A stretch of DNA of 64,000 bases from Halopiger goleimassiliensis (lineage in GTDB: Archaea > Halobacteriota > Halobacteria > Halobacteriales > Natrialbaceae), in NCBI RefSeq assembly GCF_000455345.1, contig NZ_HG315690.1, positions 1,501,360 to 1,565,359 of the forward strand. The letters run 5' to 3'. Shown here piece after piece: positions 16,881 to 25,911 of this stretch. The first letter of the stretch is position 1, and every line of letters starts with the position of its first letter. Made by a program: the position numbers and the translations under genes. The notes below the pieces were generated by a model, which was given only the letters and a program-made list of their open reading frames with translations, had not been told where the DNA came from and did no database searches.

Positions 16881-17107
16881 CGTATTCCCCTGTGTGCCAG
16901 TCGTCCCCCGATATTCCGCTCTTCGTTCCCGGCTTGGGCCGTTCGATGGCCGTCCCGGACCGAACTGTGCCGCTTTCGATCGGCCGTCCGTCAGTCGTCG
17001 ACGCTTGTTCCAGTCGCCGTCTCATCGATCGTCCGGTTGTCGGTTCGGTGTGTCAGAACCCAACACATCGTCCAAACCCTGACAAGTGAGCGCCACCCCG
17101 TCCACCT

Positions 17108-17575
17108 ATGAAGCTCGTCGAAGCAACCGACGCCGACCTCGAGGCGCTCGTCGATCGCTGGTACGATCTCGCAGTCGCGATGGAGGAGTACTCCCAGTTG
17201 AACGAACTCACCTCCGCGGACGTAGACGAGGTTTCCGAGGAGGTCTTCCGGGCACACCTCGAGGACGAGGAGATCACTGACCACCTCGTCGTTCACGACG
17301 GCGAGACGATCGGTTTCGTCACGCTTCGCGAGGGTAGCCATCCGTCCCGACAGTACTCGAAATACCTCCGCATCGTGAACCTCGCTATCGACGAGGGCCA
17401 CCGGAATCGGGGGCACGGCACGGCGGTCGTCGAGCGGGTGAAAGCCCTCGCTCGAGAGCGCGGCTGTGACCACCTCAAGGTCTCCTGCGAGTGGGAAAAC
17501 GAGGACGCGCGCCGATTCTACCGTGCGACGGACTTCCGGCCGAAGCAAGTCGATTACGCACAGCCGCTCGAGTGA
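17108..17575 (+). CDS. GNAT family N-acetyltransferase
   Basis: A 155-residue acetyltransferase of the GNAT fold, which moves acetyl groups from acetyl-CoA to amines. The acetyl-CoA-binding motif A is seen as VNLAIDEGHRNRGHGTAVVE (about 97-116), containing the R/Q-x-x-G-x-G/A type loop RNRGHG. The C-terminal NEDARRFYRATDFRPKQ is the usual beta6-7 region. The start ATG at 17108 is the only good choice. The substrate cannot be inferred. It stands alone between the microprotein and a small membrane protein. Confidence 0.9.
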   Translation: MKLVEATDADLEALVDRWYDLAVAMEEYSQLNELTSADVDEVSEEVFRAHLEDEEITDHLVVHDGETIGFVTLREGSHPSRQYSKYLRIVNLAIDEGHRNRGHGTAVVERVKALARERGCDHLKVSCEWENEDARRFYRATDFRPKQVDYAQPLE

Positions 17576-17717
17576 GTTGACAGACGCCAGCCTCGCTGCC
17601 AGTTTTGAATTCTGGCGAGGATGCCATTCTCACGGGGTGCTTCTGGTCGATCCGTCCTCACGGTATTCGCTTGAACGATCACTTACGTAGTGTGTTCTGC
17701 CGAGACTGTTCTAATAC

Positions 17718-17729
17718 TAAATATATATT
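17718..17729 (+). promoter_or_regulatory. TATA box for the 17756 membrane protein
   Basis: AAATATATATTA lies about 30 bases before ATG 17756 in an unusually AT-rich stretch, a good archaeal TATA element. Confidence 0.5.
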
Positions 17730-17755
17730 AGTTCACCACTGTTAGCAAGCGGATA

Positions 17756-18016
17756 ATGAGTCGAGCGATACTGGTCGTCATCTCACTATATCTGCTTATC
17801 GTCGGTCCAATTGCTGCCCTAGTGTGTTGGGATGCTCGAAAAAGCGAACTGGAGAGCCCGTTACAGTGGGCTGCCTTCGTGTTCGTCTTCAATGGTATCG
17901 GATTGATCCTCTATTTGTCCGAGAAGGATACACAACTCCACGATGAGGCGGATGCCACTCCGTACTCGTTACCTGGGAAGAAGAAAAACGGTCACGACGA
18001 CCAACAGCGCGAGTGA
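17756..18016 (+). CDS. small two-span membrane protein
   Basis: An 86-residue protein with two predicted membrane helices (about 5-24 and 37-55) and a charged, lysine-rich cytoplasmic tail. Codon use is less GC-biased than in the neighbours (many T/A third positions), which may reflect recent transfer or low constraint. A strong TATA element lies upstream. It loosely resembles the two-helix N-terminal segment found in some phospholipase D-type membrane proteins, but there is no catalytic domain. Function unknown. Confidence 0.72.
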   Translation: MSRAILVVISLYLLIVGPIAALVCWDARKSELESPLQWAAFVFVFNGIGLILYLSEKDTQLHDEADATPYSLPGKKKNGHDDQQRE

Positions 18017-18023
18017 TGACGTA

Positions 18024-18116
18024 ATGGACGATCGCCGACGAGAACTCGTCCAGCGGGTGGCAGCGGCTGACCGGGACGCGAACCGCGATATCTACGACCC
18101 GCTCGAAAACGAGTAA
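18024..18116 (+). CDS. 30-residue hydrophilic microprotein
   Basis: A short frame beginning with ATG 18024, 7 bases after the preceding gene stop, encodes MDDRRRELVQRVAAADRDAN and ends in DPLENE. Charge balance and good third-position GC support translation, perhaps coupled to the upstream membrane-protein gene. No family recognised. A T-rich CTCTTTTTAT (about 18126-18135) follows as a likely terminator. Confidence 0.42.
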   Translation: MDDRRRELVQRVAAADRDANRDIYDPLENE

Positions 18117-18124
18117 CGCACTTC

Positions 18125-18137
18125 GACTCTCTTTTTA
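18125..18137 (+). terminator. T-rich terminator between convergent genes
   Basis: CTCTCTTTTTATC immediately follows the small plus-strand genes and abuts the stop of the minus-strand YchF-type gene. A run of T is the main archaeal termination signal. Confidence 0.4.
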
Positions 18138-19316
18138 TCAGTTGGTGCTCACGATCTTGATCACGTCGCCTTCCTCGAGTTCGTAGTCCTCGCCGACCTC
18201 CCGGTTCGACTTGGCGTCGACGGCGTGGAGGTAGCCGTCGCCGATGTCGGAGTGGACGGCGTACGCGAGGTCGACGGGCGTCGACCCCTCGGGCAGGAGA
18301 TGCGCGTCTGGCAGTACGTTGCCGCTGCCGTCGGACCACTTCGCCGCGTCCTCGACCGGATAGGCGGTGAGGTGCTCGAGCAACTCGTAGACGGCGTAGT
18401 TCAGCGCACCCTGGACGCCGGTGCCGCCGTACTCGGCCATCGTCTCCGCGAGGTCCTCGAGGGCCTCGCGCTGGGCGTCGTTGACGCCGTCGCCGATTTC
18501 GAGCGTCTCGTCGCCGGGGTCGTAGTCGACGAGATCGTTGTCCGCGGCCCGGCGAAGCGCGAGTTCGCCTTCGGCGGTCGTGGGGATCACCGGCTTGTCC
18601 AGCTCGAGCAGTTTCTCGACGTGCCCCTCGGGGGCGACGTCGATCTTGTTCGCGGCGACGACGATCGGCTTGGTGCGCTCGCGGACCAGCCGCGCGAGTT
18701 CCTCGCGGTGGTCGTCCTCCCACTGGATCGGATCTTCGGGGTAGTCGAGTTCCCGAAGCACTTTCGCGATCTGGGTCGGCGACGCGCCGAACCCCGAGAG
18801 CATGTCCGCGAGCGCGTCGTCGATGTCGAAATCGGGTGACCGGGACTTCCGTTCGACGGACTCCCAGTTGTTCTCGACGATGCCGGCCAGCCAGAGGTCC
18901 ATCTCCTCCTCGACGAAGTCGATGTCCTCGAGCGGGTCGTGGTCGCCGATATCGACGGGTTCACCCTTCTCGTTGGTCCCGCCGGAGGCGTCGATCACGT
19001 TGACGATGACGTCCGCGTTCGTCAGTTCGTCGAGGAACTGGTTGCCCAGGCCCTTCCCCTCGTGAGCGCCCGGAACCAGGCCCGCCACGTCGAGCAGTTC
19101 GATCGGAACGTAGCGCTTGCCGTCCTCGCAGTTGTCCGCGTTACAGCGCTGGTCGCGCTCGAGGCAGGGACACTCCGTCCGGACGTAGCTCACCCCCCGA
19201 TTGGCGTCGATCGTCGTGAACGGGTAGTTGGCGACGTCCACGTCGGCCATCGTCGCCGCGGTGTAGAACGTGGACTTGCCGGCGTTTGGCTTCCCGGCAA
19301 GCGCGATCGAGAGCAT
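18138..19316 (-). CDS. redox-regulated ATPase YchF / OBG-family GTPase
   Basis: A 392-residue TRAFAC-class P-loop NTPase of the YchF/OLA1 group. The N-terminal G domain has Walker A GKPNAGKST (residues 8-16), the switch FTTIDANRG, G3 DVAGLVPGAHEG and a G4-type AANKIDV. A cysteine-bearing insert (CPCLERDQRCNADNC) is characteristic of the archaeal branch and may bind metal or sense redox state. The C-terminal TGS domain (from about 330) ends with the LEEGDVIKIVS motif. YchF-type proteins bind ribosomes and hydrolyse ATP or GTP. It is divergent from a small acidic protein gene upstream of primase. Confidence 0.93.
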   Translation of the reverse strand: MLSIALAGKPNAGKSTFYTAATMADVDVANYPFTTIDANRGVSYVRTECPCLERDQRCNADNCEDGKRYVPIELLDVAGLVPGAHEGKGLGNQFLDELTNADVIVNVIDASGGTNEKGEPVDIGDHDPLEDIDFVEEEMDLWLAGIVENNWESVERKSRSPDFDIDDALADMLSGFGASPTQIAKVLRELDYPEDPIQWEDDHREELARLVRERTKPIVVAANKIDVAPEGHVEKLLELDKPVIPTTAEGELALRRAADNDLVDYDPGDETLEIGDGVNDAQREALEDLAETMAEYGGTGVQGALNYAVYELLEHLTAYPVEDAAKWSDGSGNVLPDAHLLPEGSTPVDLAYAVHSDIGDGYLHAVDAKSNREVGEDYELEEGDVIKIVSTN

Positions 19317-19426
19317 ACGGAGCGCTACTCGTGTGGCTCAAAACTGCCTTTCGATTCCGGGACCCCGGTGACGCCCTCGAAAAATCGAACCACGAGCGAC
19401 GATCGGCGAGGGCCGACCGTCGGCAC

Positions 19427-19630
19427 CTACGGACTCGCCTCGACCGATTCGGGGTCGTCGATGGCGTCGTCCAGGCCGTGGAACGACGCCGCGTCGACCG
19501 TTTCGTCGGTCGCGTCGGTCCGCAGTTCGCGGGAGGACGAATCCGCCTCCTGTGGTTCGACCACGGAATCGCTCCCGGTCACCGATACGAACAGCGAGCC
19601 GAGGTCGTCGGTTCGGTCGGTATCGGTCAT
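19427..19630 (-). CDS. small acidic haloarchaeal protein
   Basis: A 67-residue acidic protein from ATG 19630, starting MTDTDRTDDLGSLFVSVTGS. It has no membrane helix, cysteine or known domain, but the block DLGSLFVSVTGSDSVVEPQ looks structured. It sits between the YchF-type gene and primase, divergent from priS. Composition matches real haloarchaeal proteins and the frame is open well upstream. Function unknown. Confidence 0.6.
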   Translation of the reverse strand: MTDTDRTDDLGSLFVSVTGSDSVVEPQEADSSSRELRTDATDETVDAASFHGLDDAIDDPESVEASP

Positions 19631-19769
19631 CGGTCGACACCTCCGCGGCGGGCACGTATACGCAGTCGGACAGGAAATATGCACCGAACCGATCCGCGCC
19701 GCGCCGGGAACGCCAGCGTCGATCGTTCCGGCAGCGTTATACTCCCCCACCGACGAATACCCGAGGCGC

Positions 19770-20945
19770 ATGGAGGAGCGAACGAGGGCCTATCTTCGGG
19801 GGCGGTTTCGCGATCATTACCGACGGACGGAGATCACGCCACCGCCCGCGGCCAACGAACGCGAGTGGGGGTTCATCCCCTGGACCGAGGGACCCGGCAC
19901 GACGATGGTCCGCCACCGATCCCTGCTCGAGCTCGGCGACCTCTCGGAGTTTCTCGTTCGCAAACGGCCCCGGCACGTCTACTTCTCCGCGGGCCGGTTC
20001 CGCGACCCGGGGGCCAAGTCGATGCACGCCAAGGACTGGCAGTCGGCGGATCTGGTCTTCGACCTCGACGCCGACCACCTCCCCGGCGTCACCCTCGGCG
20101 AGGACTCCTACGCCGAGATGCTCGCGACCTGCAAGGACGCCCTCGTTCGCTTGCTCGACTTTCTGGAGGACGACTTCGGCTTCGAGGACCTCGAGATCGT
20201 CTTCTCGGGCGGCCGCGGCTACCACGTTCACGTCCGCGACGAGAACGTGCTCCACCTGGAGCGCGAACACCGCCGCGAGATCGTCGACTACGTCCGGGGC
20301 ATCGGACTCGAGTACGAGGAACTGATCGACACCGAGACCGTCGCCGGGATCGGCCGCAAGACCCCGACGGAGCGACGAACCCTCCGGACCGAGGGCGGCT
20401 GGGGCGAACGCATCCACGCCCACTTCATGGCGTTCGTCGACGAGTTGCTCGAGATGGACGAGGAAGCAGCCCTCGAGCGGCTCCAGGCGTTCGACGGCAT
20501 CGGCCAAGGGAAAGCCCAAGCGACGTTAAACGCCGCCCGGAACAACCGCGAGCAACTCGAGGCGGGCAACGTGACGGTTCACACCGCCGTCTCCCAACTG
20601 GCCGAACGCTTCGCCTCGCGGGCGGTCGAGCGTGACAACGCGCCGATCGACGAACCCGTCACGACCGACACGAACCGGCTCATTCGGCTGCCCGGCAGCC
20701 TCCACGGCGGCAGCGGCCTCGAGACGATGCGACTCGAACGCGGGGAGATCGACGACTTCGAGCCGCTGGTCGACGCCGTCCCGGAGACGTTCCGGGGCCA
20801 GGAGATCGCCGTCGACGTCACGGACGGTGGCACGGTCGAACTGGGAGGAGATAGTTTTACAATCGCGGAGGGCGACCAGTCACTTCCGGAGTACGTTGCC
20901 GTGTTTCTGATGGCGCGCGGCAGGGCTGAAAAGGAGAAAGAATGA
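19770..20945 (+). CDS. priS: DNA primase small (catalytic) subunit PriS
   Basis: A 391-residue archaeo-eukaryotic primase catalytic subunit, which makes RNA/DNA primers with PriL. The catalytic acids are in DLDADH (98-103), followed by the FSGGRGYHVHV signature, where S-x-H residues contact the nucleotide. The C-terminal RLIRLPGSLHGGSGL is also conserved. ATG 19770 gives the standard N-terminus. Its stop overlaps the start of gins51 by ATGA (20942-20945), so the two are co-translated. The priS-gins51 pairing is a conserved archaeal replisome arrangement linking primase to the CMG-like helicase. Confidence 0.96.
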   Translation: MEERTRAYLRGRFRDHYRRTEITPPPAANEREWGFIPWTEGPGTTMVRHRSLLELGDLSEFLVRKRPRHVYFSAGRFRDPGAKSMHAKDWQSADLVFDLDADHLPGVTLGEDSYAEMLATCKDALVRLLDFLEDDFGFEDLEIVFSGGRGYHVHVRDENVLHLEREHRREIVDYVRGIGLEYEELIDTETVAGIGRKTPTERRTLRTEGGWGERIHAHFMAFVDELLEMDEEAALERLQAFDGIGQGKAQATLNAARNNREQLEAGNVTVHTAVSQLAERFASRAVERDNAPIDEPVTTDTNRLIRLPGSLHGGSGLETMRLERGEIDDFEPLVDAVPETFRGQEIAVDVTDGGTVELGGDSFTIAEGDQSLPEYVAVFLMARGRAEKEKE

Positions 20946-21955
20946 ACTTAGACGAGTTGCGCTCGGTCCAGAGCACGGAGCGAAAGAAAGACAGCCTCCA
21001 GAACCTTCGCCCGTCGTTCTACCAGGAGGTCGGCGAGTACATCGCGGACCTCGAGGACGAGCGCGACCGGGTCGCCGAGCAAGCGGACGATCCGTTCTCC
21101 TCCCCCGAAGTGAGCCGCCTCACCGACGAGATCGAGACGGCCAAAGACGTGGTCGAAGCCATCTACGAGCGGCGGATGGGCAAACTCGTCAAGCAGGCCA
21201 GCCTCGCGGCGGCCGGGATGCCGGCCGACGACGAGGGGCTGACCGCCGAGGAACAGGACCTCTTCGAGGATCTGGTCGGGCGCATCGAGTCGAACAAGTC
21301 TCACGTGCTCGACGTCCTCGAGGGTAAGACGGTGGACGACACCGCGGAAACGGAATCGGCCCCTGGGGCCAGCGCCACGGATACGCCCGGCCAGGCGGGG
21401 ACCGAGCCTCGAGCGGACGCCGGAGCCACACGCGACGAGCCACGGGACGTGGCACCACCGGAGTCGTCCGATCCGGACCCGCCGGCCCCGCCGGCACCCG
21501 AACCGGATCCGACGGCGAACCCAAACGACGACGCAACCGAAAGCGGTCTCTCGCCGGCCGACGCGATGGGCGGTGGCTCGCCCGCCGAAACGTCGTCGGG
21601 CACCGCACCCGACTCGTCCGGATCGCCGGACTCCACAGCTGACGCTCCTGGATCACCGGGTGCTGCTCCCGATCCCAGCCACCCGGATGCAGGTGGGACC
21701 GACCTGGACGGATCGGTCGAAACGGCGTCCGGATCGACGGACCCAGCGTCGGGTGCGGGACACTCCGACGCCGCCGCTCGAGCGCCGGCCGACGAGGACG
21801 TCGACCGCGTCACCGTCAGGATCACCCGCGACGTCGGCTCCATCCTCGGCGTGGACAACCGCGAGTACACCCTCTCCTCGGACGACATCGTCACCCTGCC
21901 GGAACAGAACGCCGATCCGCTGCTCGAGCAGGAAGCGGCCGAACCGCTCGAGTGA
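20942..21955 (+). CDS. replication factor GINS51 with long acidic linker
   Basis: A 337-residue Gins51 subunit. GINS joins MCM and the RecJ/GAN protein in the replicative helicase. The helical A domain covers about residues 1-125 (starts MNLDELRSVQSTERKKDSL, ends SNKSHVLDVLEG). The small B domain is at the C-terminus (about 288-337, VTVRITRDVGSILGVDNREY). Between them lies about 155 residues of low-complexity P/D/A/S/T-rich sequence, much longer than the usual linker; this is probably disordered. The gene overlaps priS by 4 bases, and the next gene is a peroxiredoxin about 107 bases on. Confidence 0.92.
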   Translation: MNLDELRSVQSTERKKDSLQNLRPSFYQEVGEYIADLEDERDRVAEQADDPFSSPEVSRLTDEIETAKDVVEAIYERRMGKLVKQASLAAAGMPADDEGLTAEEQDLFEDLVGRIESNKSHVLDVLEGKTVDDTAETESAPGASATDTPGQAGTEPRADAGATRDEPRDVAPPESSDPDPPAPPAPEPDPTANPNDDATESGLSPADAMGGGSPAETSSGTAPDSSGSPDSTADAPGSPGAAPDPSHPDAGGTDLDGSVETASGSTDPASGAGHSDAAARAPADEDVDRVTVRITRDVGSILGVDNREYTLSSDDIVTLPEQNADPLLEQEAAEPLE

Positions 21956-22062
21956 CGGATCGATTCAGCCGCGGTTTCGAAAGCGGTGGATTCGACCGTG
22001 GAGCGTCCGCTCGCGACGGCAGAAATCGGAATACCTACAACGACCGTCGCGAACACGCCCCT

Positions 22063-22536
22063 ATGCTCGACGTAGGCGACAGCGCTCCCGAGTTCGAACT
22101 CCCGAACCAACACGGCGAGACCGTCCGCCGATCCGACGTCGACGGTCGGCTGATCGTGTACTTCTTCCCCCGGGCCAACACCGACGGCTGTACGACAGAA
22201 GCCCGCGAGTTCGACGAGGTGATCGCCCGGGCCGACGACGTCGACTGCGAGGTCGTCGGCATCAGCGACGATCCCGTGGCGGATCTGGCTGACTTCGCCA
22301 ACGAGTACGATCTCTCGTTCGATCTGCTCTCGGACGAGTTCGGCGAGGTCGCCACGCTCTACGACTCCTACGGAGAGAAACAGATGTTCGGCAACACGTT
22401 CGACGGCGTCTTCCGGAACACCTACGTCGTCGATTCCGACGGCACCGTCGAAGCGGCCTACGAGAACGTCTCCCCGGAGGGCCACGCCGAAACCGTCCTC
22501 GAGGACATCCACGGAGCGATTGCGGAACTGGACTGA
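22063..22536 (+). CDS. peroxiredoxin (Bcp/PrxQ-type)
   Basis: A 157-residue thioredoxin-fold peroxiredoxin that reduces hydroperoxides. The N-terminal DVGDSAPEFELPNQHGE is the AhpC/TSA entry motif. The peroxidatic cysteine is C43 in NTDGCTTEAREF. The resolving cysteine that PrxQ proteins often carry five residues later is absent; C62 (DCEVVGIS) is the only other cysteine, so it may work as a 1-Cys or atypical enzyme. ATG 22063 is chosen; the frame is open to 21952 without homology and would overlap the gins51 stop. Confidence 0.93.
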   Translation: MLDVGDSAPEFELPNQHGETVRRSDVDGRLIVYFFPRANTDGCTTEAREFDEVIARADDVDCEVVGISDDPVADLADFANEYDLSFDLLSDEFGEVATLYDSYGEKQMFGNTFDGVFRNTYVVDSDGTVEAAYENVSPEGHAETVLEDIHGAIAELD

Positions 22537-22601
22537 CGCCCCACGGTCCAGATCGCGAAAAGCGTTGAAAGACCCAAATAGGTCGATCGAATAAGCCGTC
22601 T

Positions 22602-23078
22602 ATGGACGGTCCCCTCGACAGCACCGACGAGGCGATTCTCCAGGCGCTCCAGGACGACGCGCGGAACGTGACGACCGAGGAGATCGGCGAGCAGGTCGGC
22701 ATCGCGGCGAGTACGGCCGCCTCGCGGCTGGCCGACCTCGAGGAGCGCGGGGTGATCGAGGGCTACATGCCGGTGATCGACTACGAGAAGGCGGGTTACG
22801 ACTATCACATGCTCCTCGTGGGGACGATCCGCGACGACGAACGGGATTCCATCGTCGATCGCATCACCGAGATCGAGAACGTCATCTCGGTGACCGAACT
22901 GCTCGTCGACGAGAACAACGTCCACGTCGAACTGATCAGTCGCTCGCAGGAACGCACCGAAGACGTCGTCGAGGAACTAAACGAGCTCGGGCTCGAGATC
23001 ACGACGACGGGCGTCGTCACCGACGAGCGGGATCGGACGTTCGATCACTTCGGCACGGAATCGACGAGCGGGGAGTGA
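22602..23078 (+). CDS. Lrp/AsnC family transcriptional regulator
   Basis: A 158-residue Lrp-type regulator. The N-terminal winged HTH (about 1-55, LDSTDEAILQALQDDARN then IGEQVGIAASTAASRLADLE) is followed by a RAM/AsnC ligand domain (about 65-145). These regulators sense amino acids and control metabolism or redox genes. The gene lies just after the peroxiredoxin in the same direction with 65 bases between. An AT-rich CCCAAATAGG about 27 bases before the ATG is a plausible promoter. Confidence 0.92.
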   Translation: MDGPLDSTDEAILQALQDDARNVTTEEIGEQVGIAASTAASRLADLEERGVIEGYMPVIDYEKAGYDYHMLLVGTIRDDERDSIVDRITEIENVISVTELLVDENNVHVELISRSQERTEDVVEELNELGLEITTTGVVTDERDRTFDHFGTESTSGE

Positions 23079-23144
23079 GCCGGTCGCCGGAGCGTCGTCC
23101 GTCGGGCGTGAAAGAACCGAAAATCGGACCGCGGGACCGACGAG

Positions 23145-25409
23145 CTACTGGAAGGTGCGACCGAGCTGGTCCTGTTCCTGGGCCGGTTCGGCCCTGTCGA
23201 ACTCCTCTTCGATCTCCTCGTAGCGCTCGCGCGTTTCGGGGGTCACGCTCGGGTTGACCTCCTCGAGGGCGTGCTCGAAGTGCTCGCGGCTGATGCGGAC
23301 GTTCTCGATGGTGTCGGCCATCTCCTCGGGGTCGACCGAGTTGATGAACTCGCGGCTGGCGGCCATCGAGGCCTCGCGGCAGACCGCCTCGATGTCGGCA
23401 CCGACGTAGCCCTCGGTTTCGCCCGCGAGCCAGTCGAGGTCGACCGCGTCGGCCAGGGGCTTGTCGCGGGTGTGAACCTCGAAGATCTTCTTGCGGGCCT
23501 CCTCGTCGGGGACGGGCACGTGGACGTGGCGGTCCAGCCGTCCCGGACGGAGCAACGCCTGGTCGATCAGGTCGGGACGGTTGGTCGTCGCGATGACGAC
23601 GACGTCCTCGAGTTCCTCGAGGCCGTCCAGTTCCGTCAGCAGCTGTGAGACGACCCGCTCGCCGACGCCGGAGTCGGTCTGCGTGCGGCCGCGTTCGCCC
23701 GCGATGGAGTCGATCTCGTCGAAGAAGATCACCGTGGGTGCGTTCGCACGGGCCTTCTCGAAGATCTCGCGGACGCCCTTCTCCGACTCGCCGACGTACT
23801 TGTTCAGCAGTTCGGGACCCTTGATCGAGATGAAGTTCGACTGGGCCTCGTTGGCGACGGCTTTCGCGAGCAGCGTCTTCCCGGTGCCGGGCGGACCGTA
23901 CATGAGGACGCCCTTGGCGGCCTGCATGTCCATCTGCTCGAAGACTTCGGGGTAGTCCAGCGGCCACTGGATCGTCTCGCGGAGGCGTTCCTTGGTGTCC
24001 TCTAAGCCGCCGACGTCGTTCCAGGTGACGTCGGGAACCTCGACGAAGACCTCCCGCATCGCGGAGGGCTGGATGCCCTTGAGCGCCTCCTTGAAGTCCT
24101 CCTCGCTGACCTGCAGCGACTCGAGCACCTCGGCGTCGATCTCGTCCTCCTCCAGGTCGAGGTCGGGACGGATGCGACGGAGGGCGTTCATCGCCCCTTC
24201 GCGGGCCAGCGACTCGAGGTCGGCCCCGACGAAGCCGTGGGTGTTCTCGGCGTACCGCTCGAGGTCGATCTCTTCCTCTAAGGGCATCCCGCGGGTGTGG
24301 ACCTGCAGGATCTCCTTGCGGCCGTCCTTGTCGGGGACGCCGATCTCGATCTCGCGGTCGAAGCGACCGCCGCGACGGAGCGCGGGGTCGATGTCGTCGA
24401 CGCGGTTGGTCGCGGCGATGACGGTGACGCGGCCGCGCTCCTCGAGGCCGTCCATCAGCGAGAGGAGTTGGGCGACCACGCGGCGTTCGACGTCGCCGCC
24501 GGCTTCCTCGCGCTTGGCCGCGATGGAGTCGAGTTCGTCGATGAAGATGATCGCGGGAGCGTTCTCCTCGGCCTCCTCGAAGACCTCGCGGAGTTGCTCC
24601 TCGCTCTCGCCGTAGTACTTGGACATGATCTCCGGACCGGAGATCGTCTCGAAGTGGGCGTCGATCTCGTTGGCGACGGCTTTCGCCATCAGCGTCTTGC
24701 CGGTGCCCGGCGGGCCGTGCAGGAGGACGCCCTTCGGTGGCTCGATGCCCAGCTGCTGGAACAGCTCGGGGTGGCGCATCGGCAACTCGATCATCTCGCG
24801 GACCTGGTCGAGTTCGTCGTCCAGGCCGCCGATGTCCTCGTAGGTGACGTCCGGGACGCCCTCCGGGGAGGCCCCGGTGCCGGAACTGACCTGTTCGGCG
24901 GGCGTCTCGGAGATCTCGATGTTCGTCGAGTCGGTGATGACGACCGTACCCGAGGGCGAGGTGCTCGCGATCTTCAGCGGCACCGACTGGCCGGAACTGG
25001 CCATCGGGCCGAACGAGAGCGAGAACGGCACCGTCTGCCCCTCGGTGACGGCCTGTCCGGAGAGCTTATCACGGACGAGCGGGCCGATGTCGCCGCGAAT
25101 ACGGAGGTTCTGCGGGAGCGCGACGGTGATCGACTTGGCGGGTTTGACGTCCGCCTGCTCGATGGTGACGGTGTCGTCGATCCCGACGTCGGCCTCCTGG
25201 CGGAGTCGTCCGTCGATCCGGACGATTCCGCGGCCCTCGTCCTCGGGATAGCCTGGCCAGACGCGAGCGACGGCCTGGCTGTCGCCTTTGCCCTGAATGA
25301 CGATGTAATCGCCGTTCTCGAGGTCGAGTTCGCGCATCGACACGCGGTCGATGGCGGCCAGTCCGCGACCAGCGTCCTTCTGCTTGAGGGGTTTGACGGT
25401 GAGTTTCAT
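23145..25409 (-). CDS. cdc48: CDC48/VCP-type AAA ATPase
   Basis: A 754-residue double AAA+ ATPase of the Cdc48/p97 family, a hexameric unfoldase that works with the proteasome. The N-terminal double-psi barrel and CDC48 domain 2 cover about residues 1-170. D1 has Walker A GPPGTGKT (232-239) and Walker B IIFIDE (287-292). D2 has Walker A at 505-512 and Walker B VIFFDE (about 563). The C-terminal tail is acidic and ends in QDQLGRTFQ. It overlaps the upstream small Hsp20-like gene by 4 bases (ATGA), so they form an operon driven from the TATA element near 25737. Confidence 0.96.
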   Translation of the reverse strand: MKLTVKPLKQKDAGRGLAAIDRVSMRELDLENGDYIVIQGKGDSQAVARVWPGYPEDEGRGIVRIDGRLRQEADVGIDDTVTIEQADVKPAKSITVALPQNLRIRGDIGPLVRDKLSGQAVTEGQTVPFSLSFGPMASSGQSVPLKIASTSPSGTVVITDSTNIEISETPAEQVSSGTGASPEGVPDVTYEDIGGLDDELDQVREMIELPMRHPELFQQLGIEPPKGVLLHGPPGTGKTLMAKAVANEIDAHFETISGPEIMSKYYGESEEQLREVFEEAEENAPAIIFIDELDSIAAKREEAGGDVERRVVAQLLSLMDGLEERGRVTVIAATNRVDDIDPALRRGGRFDREIEIGVPDKDGRKEILQVHTRGMPLEEEIDLERYAENTHGFVGADLESLAREGAMNALRRIRPDLDLEEDEIDAEVLESLQVSEEDFKEALKGIQPSAMREVFVEVPDVTWNDVGGLEDTKERLRETIQWPLDYPEVFEQMDMQAAKGVLMYGPPGTGKTLLAKAVANEAQSNFISIKGPELLNKYVGESEKGVREIFEKARANAPTVIFFDEIDSIAGERGRTQTDSGVGERVVSQLLTELDGLEELEDVVVIATTNRPDLIDQALLRPGRLDRHVHVPVPDEEARKKIFEVHTRDKPLADAVDLDWLAGETEGYVGADIEAVCREASMAASREFINSVDPEEMADTIENVRISREHFEHALEEVNPSVTPETRERYEEIEEEFDRAEPAQEQDQLGRTFQ

Positions 25410-25705
25410 ACGGAAGCCTCCGTTTCGATAGTGAGGACCCCGTTTTTGATAAACGTGTGCGCGTCGTCAGCGTGCTCGGGGAGGTCGATCTCGTACTGCT
25501 CGTCGTCTTCGAGCGGCGCATCGCCGCTCGAACGGTCAGCGGAACGTCGTTCCGCGCTATCGACCACCACGATCACGGTGTCGTCGACGATGTCGACGGA
25601 CGCGTCCGTCGCGGGCCCGAAGTCCACCGCCAGCACCGTGCTGTCGTCGTACTGGTACTGACGGGCTACCGTGCCCTCCTTGCGGGTGAATTGTTCGAGA
25701 GTCAT
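25406..25705 (-). CDS. Hsp20-like small protein, operon partner of Cdc48
   Basis: A 99-residue protein whose C-terminal half ([20 protein letters not shown]) resembles the end of the alpha-crystallin domain, where A-x-x-x-NGVLT is the hallmark. The middle is an acidic loop. From memory it matches a haloarchaeal family listed as DUF7127. Its stop overlaps the cdc48 start by 4 bases, so translation is coupled. A small chaperone-like partner or adaptor for the unfoldase is a reasonable inference but not proven. Start ATG 25705 lies about 30 bases from the TATA element. Confidence 0.78.
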   Translation of the reverse strand: MTLEQFTRKEGTVARQYQYDDSTVLAVDFGPATDASVDIVDDTVIVVVDSAERRSADRSSGDAPLEDDEQYEIDLPEHADDAHTFIKNGVLTIETEASV

Positions 25706-25734
25706 ATCGTACTAACTCGAGGTAAGCACTGCTA

Positions 25735-25746
25735 CTATTTAAATCT
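25735..25746 (-). promoter_or_regulatory. TATA box of the cdc48 operon
   Basis: ATTTAAAT within CTATTTAAATCT is about 27-35 bases upstream of the minus-strand start at 25705, fitting a short-leader or leaderless transcript. Confidence 0.5.
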
Positions 25747-25880
25747 TTCTCCAAGTAAGTCGGAGACGGTAGTACGATTCCTCGGAAATGATTGTTTGTG
25801 GTTCACAGCACTCCATCGGTGAACCGACCCGGATCGACTCGATCGGGGGACGTGCTCTCAGCAGGCTGGGTCGGTTCGAG

Positions 25881-25890
25881 CTTTTATGCG
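25881..25890 (+). promoter_or_regulatory. TATA box of the alpha/beta hydrolase
   Basis: CTTTTATGCG is centred about 27 bases before ATG 25912, indicating a leaderless mRNA and supporting that start codon. Confidence 0.5.
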
Positions 25891-25911
25891 TACGTCCGGC
25901 GTAGTACGCGT

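Noticed and set aside
14408-17089. 893-codon plus-strand open frame
   Set aside because: Antisense to hemE and the HD gene, both with strong signatures; long shadows are common in GC-rich DNA.
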